A stretch of 64,000 nucleotides of DNA from positions 188,402-252,401 of the forward strand of contig MU008213.1 in NCBI GenBank assembly GCA_010909165.1, in the 5' to 3' direction. Position numbers and translations under genes: made by a program. Shown here in pieces: positions 1 to 12,900 of the stretch (the stretch's first letter is position 1; the number at the start of each line of letters is the position of its first letter). The notes under the pieces were generated by a model. That model searched no databases, had not been told where the DNA came from, and saw only the letters and a program-made list of their open reading frames with translations. The DNA is from Anthoceros angustus (Eukaryota; Streptophyta; Anthocerotopsida; Anthocerotales; Anthocerotaceae).

Positions 1-335
1 GTCGCGGCTCGGGTGTCTAGACATGGCGGGCGGTCAAATCTTCCTCCACTCCCGCCGACATTGGGCGGGAGATGCAAGGTTTATGCAGGCGTCCGGTGCC
101 ACCACGACCCTCCCACTAATGTAGAGGGTGACCATGACGGTGGACACCGACTCAACACATATGGATTTTCCATTGCGCGTTTGCATTTTGTTGTCCATAC
201 AAAGTTGCCACGATTTTCAAATCTGCGTTTATAGGCAATGTACCGTTAGCCAAACTAATATGAGATGAGGACATACAAATACGGAAAAGCAGATCCTCTA
301 TGATTTGCTCCTAGGTTTAGGGGTTTTTAATGAAA
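1..335. other. Left edge, no gene recognised
   Basis: An open frame of about 70 codons near the start has no recognisable domain. I see nothing that I can assign here. Confidence 0.4.
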
Positions 336-767
336 TCAGGAAAACATGGTTTTGGGTGGCTTTTGTATACCTTTCGACCCGGTGTACACCCTTCCAACTA
401 GTGACCAGGAGCCGTCACCAGTCCTAAGGAGACCTTGTTCAAGGCGGACATCGTCCTGAAGATGTCGCGGGAGGCACCGAAAAAGGCGCGGACACGGGAA
501 GCGCGCTTCGTACAAAGCCAGAAGATGATCAGACTGCCCCTGAAGCCAAAGCCAAGAGTCCGGAGAGGGCCCAAGAGGGGTACTTGGGGCCAGTGGGACA
601 GCAGTGGAAGTAGACGAAGACGCAAGTCGCAGCTGAGCCTCCCAAGTCATCTGATCAAAATCCTTGTGGACCCGACCTATGTGGTTCCTGACTCCGCGAG
701 GCTTGAATAATTTCCCACACACGGGACATGGAGTGTCCCTCACAGGGACGGGAGAAGAGGGCCCCAT
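336..767 (-). mobile_element. C2H2 zinc-finger ORF, probably from a non-LTR retroelement
   Basis: An open frame of 143 codons begins with ATG at 767. Residues 14-34 form one C2H2 zinc finger (CPVCGKLFKPRGVRNH, then a second His five residues later; spacing C-x2-C-x11-H-x4-H). The rest is Ser/Pro-rich and has no domain I know. A single N-terminal finger of this kind occurs upstream of the reverse transcriptase in some non-LTR elements, and another such RT fragment lies at 32.2-34.2 kb, so I infer a 5'-truncated or decayed element. No RT sequence adjoins it. A host zinc-finger gene fragment is the main alternative. Confidence 0.4.
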
Positions 768-3035
768 GCATCGAAAAAAGGAAAACCTAAAAAATTCCCC
801 ATGAGTGTCTTAGTCTCTTCCGTTTAACAACAGGATGGTTCTACTGCCTAAGATAGGGGCCGCGAGTAAGAGCTTTCTAACCCCTTAATGAAGGAACGGC
901 TGAAATTGGGTCCTTTGCACACTATTTAGGTTCATGCGTGCCAATAAATCGGTTTTCTTGGCTAGGGTTGTGCAGCATGGCCTTCCTCCTATCTCAAGCA
1001 TAAAAAAATTAGACATCGGATGCATATTTGAATCAAGGAGAGAATACATCTGAAACATGGATCAGCTTCTTTGCAGACCTCAAAATTGGAAACGGAGACA
1101 TAGAGACCCTAAATTTGAAATCATGAGAAAGGGGGGCGTGTCCCGGTTCCTCGATGACCACACACCGCACTCCACTCAGCCACCTCACCTTACTACCTAG
1201 TAATCTAGCCACTGGAGAGAGTCTAGGTGGCGTGCCAACGTTAACCAAGGCATGGTGGTTGTGCACATGGAGTCCTGGTGCGTGGACGCATCTCCTCAAC
1301 ATTGTCTTGCAGTTGTCGTGTCCCACATGTTTTGTGTCAAACTCTAGCGTTTCGATCAAGCAATGGAAAGTTGGTTCGTCTCCACTCCAATGTATCGTAT
1401 TGTGGGCACTTGGTTATATTATGGCTCATGCAATTTGTGCTCGTCAAACTCACCATTCAAGGAAAGATATGGGGGTGTCTTGGATGATGGGTTTTATGCT
1501 GTTCGGCTCAACGGATGTGGTGATTTCGGACACGGTGGTACCTCGTTGGAAGCAAAATTCTCGATGAAATCTTGTTCTAATTCTTCCGTAATTTCATTTC
1601 ATAATTTTGGACAAATTTTTTTAAAATTACGTTTCGATAAATTTCCTCAAGAAAATAGCGCAGAAGGGGCCGTCCTTGAGGGGTTAACCTGATTAATTTA
1701 AGCACGCTAGAAACATGCTTTCTACTAAGGCTTGTCGTGGCCCTAACCTAATTCAGCGTCGGGATGATGACACACTGCTAAACTGTTCGAAGGTTGCAAG
1801 AAGAAGAAGAAGAAGGTTGCAAGGGGCGGGGGACTCTGGAAGGGAAAGCATTGGCCCTTGTCCGATGTGATGGGCCATCGAATGCTGCTGATATTGCAAG
1901 GCTGTCCGAAATTGCTGGCCGATGCTGGTACTACTGCTTTCGATTCGTTTGAGGCGAGCATCCCCGCAGAGGAACAAACAGGCGCAGATATGAGGGCGTC
2001 TCCGAGGTTTGTGCTTGGCTCGGTCTCCGCCTTCCTCCTTTCATTGGCATTGCGTCTGTCTCCGCCGCGCTTTCTCCGAGTTGTGATTCCCTTTTTCCCT
2101 CCGAATCTCACTCCAATTGGCTTGTCAGCTGGATGCTTCCAGCGAGGAGCAGTTCACGAGGTCTCTCATCATACAAGCTGTTCGGCAAGTGATCGTGTGT
2201 AAGAGGCATGGTCGCAGCAGCGTCCTCATTACGCCATAGACCATAAGGGGCCTGTTGTCGGTTGTTCAAAGATGCAGGCACGGGTATGGTTTGACTGAGT
2301 TCTCTGACAGCCTAAAGAGGCAGCCGAATGGTTTGGCCAGGAAATGCTGTCTGCCTGCAGTTGAACATGGATGGCAGTGGCAGAGCCGCTCTCGGCGCCA
2401 CACCGCGTGAATTGTTGGCGGGCTAGAGGAACTTCGAACGGCTTGCAAGGGCTTGCTTGCAACAGTATCCAATACTTTGGCGGTGCAGCAGAGCTAAGCG
2501 TTACTGGAAGCCGCGAGTCACACAGCGGCACATGCAAACTGCAAAACGATGCCCTTTGCAGCTTTCTTTCGTCCGTGCTGCAGTTCTTTTGTGTGCTCTC
2601 CGGTTTCTGACCCAGGCAAGTGGCGAGGGAGGCAGCAGGAATGTGCTAACAAGGGCCAGTCTCCAGAAGCGAGTCCGGAGACCGAGACGTGGCTCATGTT
2701 GTCACCTTGAAAGGAGTATTCTATGTTGGCACGGTTAGCCCGGGCCCAGTGTCCGGCAGGGTGTGAGAGCAGGGGAAGCGGGTACTGATGTCATGGGGCC
2801 AGCTCGGGATGGACTCGAACCTTGACGTCATGGCGGCCCTGGAGAAGGAGGAGTGTGCTCTCTCTCTCTGCTGCCAGTGCCACTGCGGCCCTGCCGCAAT
2901 ACACGGTACGGCGGAGAAGCGGCTCAAGGCTCGAGCTTCAACCTCACATGACGCCGCGCACCGCTGGGGTCCCTCCAGCGGAAAGGAATTGGTTGTTTCC
3001 ACCATCTTCGAGCAAGCGATAGGTTTGGAGCGCTA
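768..3035. other. Intergenic, no gene recognised
   Basis: Open frames are short and overlap on both strands, without domains. The base composition is mixed, with an (AAG)-rich run near 1800. Nothing here is supported as a gene. Confidence 0.4.
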
Positions 3036-3494
3036 GTGCTGCAGTCAGTCGTCAGATGGAAAGCATTTAGTTTATGGCTGCATCTTCAGGCTGTGCGCCT
3101 TTTCCACACCTCTATGTGGCATAAGTTTTTCTCACGTCCACTTCGATTATTGCTTCCTCTTTCGGTTATTACTGTGCTGATCTTGCCGATTTTGGGTGCA
3201 GGTTACTCATCATTCGTCTGGGGACTCTGGACTCCTGGGTCGCGGCCTGTCAAGGATCCAGCTTTTGCTTTGCGTCCACTGTTCCACAAACGGCCTTCAA
3301 TGCACTTTTGTTTCGAGCTGAACACTGTGCATGTCGGGCGCAGAGGAACAAGCGGAAACAGTGGGCAGGGGGCCTGGAAAACTACAAGCAACGAGCTGTT
3401 TAAGAGTTTTCTGTCGGAATTGCCTGCTGTTTATAGCAGATATGGAGATGGTCAGCAGCATCATTGGCGAGTGATGAGTGACCTTGTCCGATAA
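3036..3494 (+). other. Unassigned open frame with one hydrophobic segment, possible exon
   Basis: A frame open for about 150 codons has no ATG at its left end; it begins after a plausible splice acceptor (tgctgcag near 3043). It encodes a basic stretch followed by a strongly hydrophobic segment (LLLPLSVITVLILPILGAG), which looks like a transmembrane helix. A GT follows directly after this helix (near 3201), so the real exon may be only about 150 bases. I do not recognise the family. It could be an exon of a membrane protein or a chance open frame. Confidence 0.25.
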
Positions 3495-3765
3495 AAGTCC
3501 TTTTATCATCAAAGAAGTCCTTCCCGATATGGATAACAGGCTACAGTGCCGTGTATTACATCTCTCAAATGACTCGCCTGGGAAGCTCTCAGGTATGTGG
3601 AACGTGTATGTGATAGCTCTGTTTTCATCCGTGGAGGATGGCTTTTCCCAGTCATGGGTGGGACATGGAACCATCTAGTTGGCAAGCTGGCTGACTTGTG
3701 TTGGTAGCTTGAAAGCCATGTAAGCTGTCAAAATTTTGCAGAATTATCTTGCGAGATTCTTGTGC

Positions 3766-4134
3766 TCAACGGTATTTTAAGGCTGAAATATGGGCTATGT
3801 TGGTGACGCAGTGTGGAGAACAAGATTCAAGCAGAACATCTCCAATTGGCGTATTGGCGTGGTACCCTGGCAAGGTTTCAACCCAATCCTGGCTTTGGTA
3901 GAAGTCGCCGAGAGCGGAGGCATCGCCAGCTGTTGCAGCGAGCAGAGGGGAAAAGTACTTGGATAGCAAGGCAGGGGCATTCATTTCGGCGAGCATTCCG
4001 CCTCCGTTCAAGTTGCGGTCACGCCAAAGCAGAATCTTCGGCCGAGAGCTTTTAAGCTTGAGGAGCATGCGTTGAAGCCGCGGCTGCCACATTGATGGGG
4101 CATGTGCTCCATCCTCCAGAATGTGCGTCCGCAC
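3766..4134 (-). other. Unassigned open frame, possible 3' exon
   Basis: About 120 codons are open to a stop at 3766. A pyrimidine-rich acceptor-like sequence (ctttttgcag in minus-strand sense) lies just upstream, near 4140. The composition resembles protein (mixed, not low-complexity) and includes the stretch RPKILLWRDRNLNGGG. I do not recognise a domain and could not connect upstream exons. It may be a terminal exon of an unidentified minus-strand gene. Confidence 0.25.
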
Positions 4135-4810
4135 TTCTGCAAAAAGTTGGATAATCTATAGTAATGGCCTCAGGAAATTGGGAATGCCCTGGCACTGCTG
4201 TAGAGATTTTTGTCTAACCTCAACTTGCTGTGGCGTCAACGCAGCTCTGTAGCTGCAAGTGGCAAGAAGCCTTTACCCATAGGATGCAAATTGGGTCGGG
4301 CGAACAGTGCTTGCGCCGATGCCTCATGCGTATTCAGGGACTGCAGTGGCGTCATTCTGTTTGCAGATTGAAGAAAACATCCTCATGCGCCATGCGTTAT
4401 TGATATCTGGGCTGCTCCTTGCAGTCGCACATGGTCTGGGGTAGCTTGGACAGCCCAGCTGAGGCTGAGTGTAAAAGCGGAGATATGATGGACACGAGCA
4501 AGGCGGGCCATGGCGAGCAGCACGCCCCACCGAGAAGCTTGCAGAGAAGTGACGGACTGACAAGAGGGGAGAGATTGACGAGGCAATTGTGTCAGGGCAA
4601 TGAAGAGGTCACATGATCCCAAAAGCTGGTTCCTCCGGAAGCAGGCACTGCCTCGGAGTGTGCGTGTCCGTCAGCTGGAGGTGAAGCTGCGGCTGCTTTG
4701 CTGCTGCCCAGTGCCGGTGCCCCGCAGACGACTCCAATGCATAACGGGCGGCATAATGCCGCGGCTGCCTCGGACCTTGCATGAATCTGTTGTGTATTGT
4801 GGCTGCGAAC

Positions 4811-4860
4811 GGTAGTGGCAGGGGCAGTGGTGGAAGAGGCAGTGGCAGTGGCAGTGGCAG
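4811..4860. repeat. Imperfect GGCAGT hexanucleotide microsatellite
   Basis: Units of GGCAGT, with GGTAGT and GGGGCAGT variants, repeat about eight times. A second run of the same motif lies at 6167-6215. Confidence 0.8.
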
Positions 4861-6166
4861 CCCAGAGGGGGTGTGGGCCGCCTGCGGTGCCTCGGGGAGT
4901 TACCACCTGTGCGAGCAGCAACCTCGAGATGGGCAATTTTGGTGCCTTGCTTGTGCAGGCAAGGCGAGGTGGTAGAAGTTGGCCCCTATTGCGGCTGGTA
5001 GATGTGTGGCCTAGCTGTGGAAGTAGGTAGCTGCAGTGGCCCAGCTGACGGTTTCCACTCGACTAGATGCTTATGGCGCACGTCAGGCTGAATGGAAGAG
5101 AGAGCATGAAGGAGTAATGAAAATGGCAGCCAGCTCTGGTGCTTTGTTTGTGTGAGGAGTAATATGAAGTTACATGATAGAATAGAAGTGATGGTGGTGG
5201 CGTCAGTACGAGGACGGCAGCGTGGCCAGGTGTCCGAGTTGTACAGCAGGGTTGACGACGACTTTAATACGAATACATGTACAATGAATGGTGGTTGCGG
5301 TGTGACAATAACTTCCAGGGAGTTTGAGACCAGCCCGCAATCAGAGGCAAGATTTGGCCGTAGCAAAAAATATCGTGACAGAGGTAAGGTAGGTGGGCAG
5401 TTGAATGCAGTGTGGAAGCAGCAGGGTCATAGGGCTCGAGAGTGAACGAGCTACTACATATGGCGCCGAAAATTCTGTTGTTTACACTACAGTCGCGGAA
5501 AGCACGCATAAATGGAAGGAGTACTTGCTATGATCTCAAATGATTGACCAGGCTACTTCCTGTGGGCTGTTCCTGCCCGCACTCTCAGCCCAAATTTCAT
5601 ATGTAGGGTGTGAAGTGTGAAGAGGAGGAGACACTGGACAGGCCAGGCATGGTCAAAGCCTGTGAATGTACCTAAGCGGGATCGAATCGACTGTCACCGA
5701 TCAGTTATCGTTACCTATCTATCTGCATCTTTTGCAGTCTGGAGGTGGCAGTCAATCTTTGTGAATCTCCCAGCCATAACACGCGGGTCAGAGACTATTA
5801 AGCAATGTACAGTGTACAGTATAAGTAAGCGAAGAGGAGTCTACGCTGGCCGGATGTGTGCTGTACAAGAACGGATGCAGTTATGTATACTGTTCCTGGA
5901 AACCACCATCCGAATCCGGTTCCGATTCCTTCACATGTGTGGTTTGACATTAGAGTAAGCGCAGCGGGAATCTGATCCGTGGCGGTCGCCCTTGCTGGAG
6001 GACAAGGGCATTGCGTTCTCCGAGGCGGAGGCCTGAATCAGGCTGCTGAGTAGCTTGGCTTTGGCCCCATACATATCATGGAGCAGCAGCCGCGGCAGTG
6101 GCAGGTGGGCTGGGGCCCCATGTCTGGAGAGCGAAAGCGAGGTGGTGGCAGTGATGAGAGCAGAGA

Positions 6167-6215
6167 GGCAGTGGCAGTGGCAGTGGCAGTGGTAGTGGTA
6201 GTGGTAGTGGCAGTG
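6167..6215. repeat. GGCAGT / GGTAGT microsatellite
   Basis: Eight or so hexamer units, changing from GGCAGT to GGTAGT part-way. The repeat forces long Val/Ala or Ser/Gly open frames on the plus strand, and these should not be read as genes. Confidence 0.85.
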
Positions 6216-6904
6216 TGTGTGGTGACTCCTCTCATGTCATCTGTGATGAGCGGCGAAACGATCCTCCTCGTTGCTGGCACCCTGGCCACCGTAGCAGCAC
6301 TCCAGCAGTCGGACTCCAGCTCGGGCTGTATGCGGCTGCCTCCACTGGTGAAAACACACAGTCGGTGGCCTGTCAGGGGACGAAATGCCAGTGTGGAGAG
6401 TCCACGCTGGAAGCTCACATGGAGCCCTTTCACACGGGTTGGTGGGGGAGAACGTGGGTCTCTCAGAATTGGATTATAGTCTAGACCAAATCAGTGTGGG
6501 AAAAGAAGCAGCGGAGGCTGATGGAAGGGAATGGAGCCTGAGGGAAGAGGAAATGGAGCGTATTGTACAATAAGTGCACCTGAGCGCGCACATGCGCGGG
6601 GGCAGGGTAGTCTGCCTTGGTGGCTTTGGCCGCGACCCGAAGTCTGGGGTCCCATGGTTTGTTTCACTCGAGAGTCGGGCCTCGGCCGACCCGACCCAGC
6701 CCGACCCGGTTCCCCGGAAGTGAAACATGGCATGTCGCGACTGACAAGGCGCGGAGTCCCAAGCGCCAGCTGGCGGTGAATGGCTCAGCGCCGACCCACG
6801 ATCAGCTGGCAAAGGCATGCCCATCGCCGGGCCTTGGGCCTGGGCACTGGGCAGCCGGCTTCATGAATGAAAGAGGCAGCCTGCAGGGCAGGAATGATGG
6901 GCGC

Positions 6905-6942
6905 TGGGGCCGGGGCCGGGGCCGGGGCCGGGGTCGGGGCCC
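6905..6942. repeat. GGGGCC hexanucleotide repeat
   Basis: About six GGGGCC units with one GGGGTC interruption. GGGGCC runs can form G-quadruplexes on one strand. Gly/Ala/Arg dipeptide frames here come from the repeat. Confidence 0.85.
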
Positions 6943-7513
6943 GGGGGCCGTCCCGCTCCACCCGTTCCCGTTCCATCAGGAATATTATGGTCCGGACACA
7001 ACAGTATGTTTGGAGGGTGCGGGTGCGGGGCCCCGAGCGTGGTGACAACGTAACGGTACCCGGATACCCGCCCACAAGCACAAGCCGTGACCTCACCTTT
7101 CCACCTCAACATGCCATGCCATGACCCAAGGGGCGGACCATCTTTGCTCCTGGGCGCTGGGCGGTGAGAAATAATCACTCCGGGGGCCCCCATGAAGGCT
7201 GTGGTGTTCGGGGTGCTCATGTTCAGGTGAGATTCATCATGAACCATGATACTCGCGCCATGCAGAATATGCATAATGCAATGTTATGAGAGGGGTCTTG
7301 CAGCCAGGCCAGGCCAGCCCAGGCAAGGCCAGGCCAGCTGCAGTGCACAGGCCTGATGAGGCCGCCCCCGAGGCGATAGGCGATGAGGAGAAGCGAGCAG
7401 ACAAGATAATCATTTGGTGCAAGCTGGCCTGTTGCAGCTGGGGCCCCCTACGTGCTGCGTGCTGCGGCGGTACACAGTCCACACATGCATATGCACGGCA
7501 GACTGTATGTTCC

Positions 7514-7568
7514 TGTACATATGTATGTGCACAGGATGTTACATGTGCACATACATACATATGTACAT
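7514..7568. repeat. Perfect-armed inverted repeat (hairpin)
   Basis: The left arm tgtacatatgtatgtgcaca (7514-7533) is matched by its reverse complement at 7544-7568, the right arm having four extra bases in its TATG tract. The loop is about 10 bases. The sequence is low-complexity (CATA/TGTA steps), so it may be a simple-repeat cruciform and not a MITE or miRNA precursor. Confidence 0.7.
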
Positions 7569-8187
7569 GGTATGTAACACCAGTGCCAGGTGGCATGTAC
7601 ACATGTAGGCCGGGCATCTTGGGTATGGTATGTGCATCGTGGTTATGTTGTGAGGAGGCGGAGGCGTGTCTTTCGACAGGATCAAGACAAGGGGGAGGTT
7701 GGGCAAAATCTCGTCGGGAATCGGAATGGAGAAGCAGGCGGCAGGATGAAGGCAACACAATTGCAAGCAAGGAATCATGGAGGCAGCGCTGGCAGTAGGC
7801 ATCTCAGATTTGGGGGGCATCAGCATCGATATCCAGATCCCCGAGAACAAAATCAAGCCCGCGTGTCTTAAGTCAAGCGTCCTGATGCCCCATGAATCCA
7901 CGTGAAGCCACGGCTTGCTGAGAATAGGCGGCCCGAGACGGGCCGGGCCCGGTTCGCCCTGGCCCCCAGGCCCCTGGCGCTGTGGGAAAGTGGAGGTCAC
8001 GCCATCCCGTGGCCACACAAGCGACACTGCTTCCAACATCAATCACGCAAGCAACGCCAGTCTTCACCGATTAGGAGACACGAACACATTCATCTGTTCA
8101 AATCAAATGCAGAATGCAGGCACAAACACACATACATACACATACATATGTTCATACCATACGTCATATGGTGTGTGACAGTGAGAT

Positions 8188-8231
8188 CCCTGCCCCTGCC
8201 CCTGCCCCTGCCCCTGCCCCTGCCCCTGCCC
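8188..8231. repeat. CCCCTG hexanucleotide repeat
   Basis: About seven uninterrupted CCCTGC units. Pro-Ala open frames on the plus strand come from the repeat. Confidence 0.85.
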
Positions 8232-8700
8232 TTCCTTCCATGACCTGTACGGTGGGAGTACGGGTGGAAATAATATTATTACTGTATTACGCAGCCGGGC
8301 GCTACATAAACGTTGGGCAGCTCCTTTTGCCAGGCAGTCAGCTATGACCCAATGCCAGGATGGGCATACACATGTAGTCAGGCTGCTTGTACCTGCTGCT
8401 GCTTTTGTGGGCTTGTTTGTATTGAAACTCCAAGGGATTCTGGCTTCCCTTCACGTGATCCAATTCAATGGCACATATGTAAATCGGAATCAGGGTCCCT
8501 TGGCAATGCCACATCCACAGCTTGGCCCGGACCCGGACCCGGACCCCGGCCCACCCATGCTTCTTTGTGTGTGTGTACCTACCAGCCTCCTCACCTCCAA
8601 AGCCTGCTGCCTGCTGCCTGCTCCTGCTGCCTGCTGCGCTTCCTACAGGTCGTATACACCCATGTGACTAAGGAATCGGATTCCAAATTTTGTTGAGGGC

Positions 8701-9005
8701 TGGATGTGAATTGAATTGACTACAACTTTTCAATAAAATTCAATGTCCCACCACGGTTACACACTGGTATCGCCCTCACCGGGATGTGAATCGAATTGAC
8801 CACCACTTTTCCATACAATTCAATGTCCCACCATGGTTAGACACTGGTATCGCCCTCAGCTGGATGTGAATGGAATTGACCACCACTTTTCAATACAATT
8901 CAATGTCCCACCATGGTTACACACTCGTATCGCCCTCTTCTAGATGTGAATTGAATTGACCACCAATTTTCAATGCAATTCGATGTCCCACCGTGGTTAC
9001 ACGCC
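8701..9005. repeat. 80-bp minisatellite, about 3.8 copies
   Basis: Units begin with GGATGTGAAT at 8701, 8781, 8861 and 8941, an exact 80-bp spacing. Each reads through CAATTCAATGTCCCACC and ACACTGGTATCGCCCTC with a few substitutions per copy and no indels. It has no coding potential. The exact register with point changes suggests recent expansion by unequal exchange or replication slippage. Confidence 0.9.
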
Positions 9006-10261
9006 GCGATGTGCATGTTGCACACTCTCGTGCTTTAATTTTTCTCCTGAATCCATGGCCACATCCATGTGCTGTCTGACACCACATGGATGCATCCGCC
9101 ATGTTCTTCAACGGAATATGGATGGCCCATCTCACACACGTTCCGTATATGTATGTATGTACGCAGGGCTGCCCGGCGCCGTAACTTGACTTGCATCCCC
9201 ACCATCCCATGACCTACCGCTGGCTCTAGTCCCCATGCCCTAATCATACCGCTACGTATTTGTACGTGTATACTATATATGCATAGAAATTTACCGTGCG
9301 TGGTGAGGACCCCGTGGCCAATATATTGTTGTTGTTGTTGTGGCTTAATTCAAAAAAGAGAAAGGAGTTGGTATGCAGCAGTATACCAACGCCTTTTGCA
9401 ACTCACGCTAGATTCTGGGTTTGATCCCAGCGTGGTCCAACACATAAGGCGTGTTCTTTTTGTTTAGTGAATTCGGAGACTTTATAGATATTTCAAAGTG
9501 CATACATATTTCAAAGTGCACCACATGAACCCATGAGTGGCCGCCGCACCACTCCTGGGCCTCTCAATTGAGGCAGCTTGAAACCGCGGAGCGGTTACAC
9601 TCTCTAGTGATGCCGCTCGAATGCGCGGAGCAGCAACATCCTCAACTGAGACTGCTCAAATGCGCGAAGCAGCTGTGGGAACTTTTTGAACATCCCATTC
9701 TGTTTAGAACATGGCGTGCGTGATGCAGCACTGTTTGCGCTAATCATGTCCTATTTGGATTTATGTGTTGTAGAGTGAAGACCAGTATGTAATTATGGAG
9801 TGGAGGATGTTTGGCTGGATGTAGGCAATGTGGTGGCCCATCTTGTGGTGAAGTGGGAGGAGCCATCGTGGTAGTGTGGGAGTTGGAGGTGTGCCGGAGT
9901 TGGAGGCGTGCCAGAGGTGGAGGTGTGCTGGAGTCTGAGGTGTGTTGGAGTCTAAGTTGGTGGCATCATAGTTGTGCTGGTGGTGGATGAGGCTGGAATA
10001 CCAGCTGCTCATGTGGTGGATCTGGGCTGGAGATGGACCTGGCAAAGGGCTGGAGATGGACATCTTGGTTGGAGAGAAGGAAGTGATTGATGAAGGGATG
10101 TTCGTTGTGGTTGCTAGAAAGAAGGGTGTGCAAGATGGGAGCTCGTTGTCTTCTATTACAATTGTTTGTGGTTTTCATGGATTTGATGTAATCCATCTTT
10201 GCAGATCCGGTGCTGACTTTGGTTTCTGCTTTCAGTCTTGCAGGATTGGATAGCCTAACAA

Positions 10262-10616
10262 TATGGCTGATTTTGAAGAGGAGCTTGAGTTTGTTTCGAA
10301 GAAGGTGCTTCAGAAGAAGCTGGAAGTGCGTGAAAGGACCGAACATGTGAAGAAGTTGTAAGTAAAGCCTGTGAATGTCTGGGACTGGAAAGAAGGAGAT
10401 GGCACACTCCGTCGTGCAGGTTTTAATGTTAGGGATATTTCATACACTGATATTCTCAAGGATCTGATTGGTGGTGACGAGTTTATTGTTAGTGTGTTTG
10501 GGCCGATAGCTGGGAAGAACGAAGGGTTCAAGTGGTCTCGAAAACGCGTTGCAAGGGAAGATACTTGCAGTTGCCTGGATTCTCCATCGGAGGAGCAAAT
10601 GGAGTCAGCTGCATAG
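10262..10616 (+). other. Unassigned short ORFs, possible gene fragment
   Basis: An ATG at 10262 opens a Lys/Glu-rich 32-codon frame that stops at TAA. A second frame of about 80 codons follows directly (10371-10616) and includes the stretch DILKDLIGGDEFIVSVFGPI. A sequence resembling a GT donor (gtaagt) lies at the end of the first frame. This may be a retroposed or decayed gene, but I do not recognise the family. Confidence 0.25.
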
Positions 10617-12900
10617 GTAGTGTGGACACCATGGTGCTCCACCTGCCACAGACTCACCTTGCTCACCCCTTGCAGCAAATTTGACAACTTGAGGGTGCGC
10701 ATTCTGCTTTACTCCTTGTCCAGCGCAAATCGAAGAGGATTGGCCCACCAGGCAACCGAATTCGCTAGACCATCCTGCTGCTTGGGCCCGAGAGCATCCA
10801 AGCCTAACCTCTCTCGTACGACCTCTATTCCTGGCTCCTAGATCGCTCCGTCTTCATCAAACCCAGATCCTGCCCCACTCAAAGCCCAAAATTCAGCACT
10901 CCCCAATCCACTTCAATCCAGAGGGACCCGGAACAAAGCCCTACCAACAAATCCAATTCACGGGGCCTTTGCAGTGGTAGCGGAATTTCGAAATGTGCGT
11001 GTCGAAGTGTGTGTAACAATCTCCAAATCGGCCGTATTGGGAAAGGCGTGGTCACATGGCAAATAAGGAGGCAAACTGCAATTTGTGACCCGAATTGCTG
11101 AATGTAGGGCAAACCACCAATCCGGTGGTGCCCTCGGTAAGAACGTTCTCACATAGAGCTTGTGCCCACTTAGTGGGACGATGCTTATATTTTTTATAAC
11201 GAGGGAGAACACTCATCCCTAGTCCATCGTAAAGATGGCTCTAATTGTTTAAGTTTGCATCTCATCTATGCATATATGTCTCCCTATATAATGATAAACA
11301 TATAATCACATGTTAGGTATAAGATTCTTTGTTCCATACACAAAAATTGTAGTTATACCAAAATGTTGTTTATAAAATGTTAGATATAACTGAATATGTT
11401 TACAATTGATTTTGAATAATAATTATTTGATTTTTCAATAATAAATATTTTTATTCGTATACAAGTCATGTTAGGGCTCAATTCTTTACCACTTCACAAA
11501 CAGTTGCAAACAATTAATTATCATCCATCCTAGGATCTTATGTATGACGAACATTATTTACAATGAACCAAGTAATTCTTGTTCCATAAAAGTTTAGGTT
11601 TCCTCATTCGTGTGACCTATGGAACATGCAGGCTATTATTGAACATTTCAATCAAATATAACGTGGTATGGAAAACCTCTAAGTGGCTTAATTTCAAATG
11701 ATGGTCATAAGAATCAAAATACATAGAAAATACATTCAACATTTCAAGACATAGATCATACTAGACTAGACTGACACTTCGTTATGGGATCATACTAGAC
11801 TAGACTGACACTCCATTCTCTCTGACACTCCATTCTGGGATCATACTACACTAGACTGACACTCCATTCTCTCGAATCATACTAGGCTAGACCTGACACT
11901 CCATTCTTTCTGCACTATGTGAAAAATTGATTGAGAGTACTGGAAATAATGTTGTCAGATCTAGAAGATATGGATGATATTATAAAGAAGGGAGACCAAC
12001 CTTCTAAAGGCTCTTCCCCGACAGAAGTTGTTACCAGATAGGTTGTTACCATACAGGTCTCTTCATATGTAAGTACAAGAAGGGAGTAAAATAGAGATAA
12101 AACTTAATAGTAAGTACACTTAAAAATAAAATAAGTTGGGTTTCCAAGCAATTCTTGGCGTACCCGAGGGAGTTGTTTGGTTTGGACAAGGGGCTGTGCA
12201 AATGTTGGAGTGTGGGCGCCTATCTTCCCTCCGGCCCGACCAACAAGTAATCTTTGATTCCTTGGCGACAGAGCATTTGCGCTGCAAAATCATATCTGCA
12301 TTCTGACATCCGGCTTGAGTGTAACTCTTGGGGTGCTTTGGCGTTCATTTACGCTGACATGGTGAGTCCCAAGAAGATCAAGCCCAGTGATTGTGCCCAC
12401 TTATGCTTACGCAGCAGGACATGGGCAGGCTGCTGGAATGTAATTTCCTCATGGCCCAAAATGATGAGCTAAGCGGCAGTCTTGTGGGCGGCGCGCGTCA
12501 GAGGATCGGTGGAGCATGCGGCGCGAATTAGAAGCGATTTCATTGCGCTGGATTAAGATTACATAAAGAGGCGGCCAGAGGGGTAACGGTTTTGGGGAGA
12601 CGGGAGCGGGGCAGGCGTGGTTCCATGGGGCGCCCGGAGCCTTGCGCCGACGAAGACGACGAGGAAGGAGGAAGAAGGAACGAAGACGAACGAAACGCGC
12701 ATCACGCGGCGATGCCCGCCGTTTACACCTGGTGGGTGATTCTGGATGCCGAGTCTGGCGTCGGCGTCCGCGTCCTGCGCGCCCGCCTCGGGGCCCGCGC
12801 CCGGCGAAACCTCGCATTAAACATTGCAGGCTTAAGATGGTGAAAATCGGGCTTATAATAGCAAGCAAATCGGGGCAGGATCCGGGCAGCTTACAAATAG
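10617..12900. other. Intergenic, AT-rich then GC-rich
   Basis: From 11.2 to 12.2 kb the sequence is AT-rich without open frames. A degenerate tandem repeat around 11753-11910 repeats the phrase ACTAGACTGACACTCCATTC four or five times. From 12.5 kb the composition becomes GC-rich on approach to the HPt gene. No gene was recognised. Confidence 0.5.

Larger units (their letters stand above)
4135..10261. other. Gene-poor stretch with many simple repeats
   Basis: No coding region with a recognisable domain was found. The stretch holds GGCAGT, GGGGCC and CCCCTG microsatellites, GGCCA runs around 7300-7340, an inverted repeat near 7.5 kb and an 80-bp minisatellite, which are listed separately. Open frames that cross the simple repeats are repeat-encoded and low in complexity. 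Confidence 0.5.

Noticed and set aside
7514..7568. miRNA precursor
   Set aside because: The arms are simple CATA/TGTA repeats with a short loop, and no conserved miRNA sequence is present.
9370..9445. tRNA gene suggested by GGTTTGATCCC
   Set aside because: A box B-like sequence is present, but no matching box A or acceptor stem was found.
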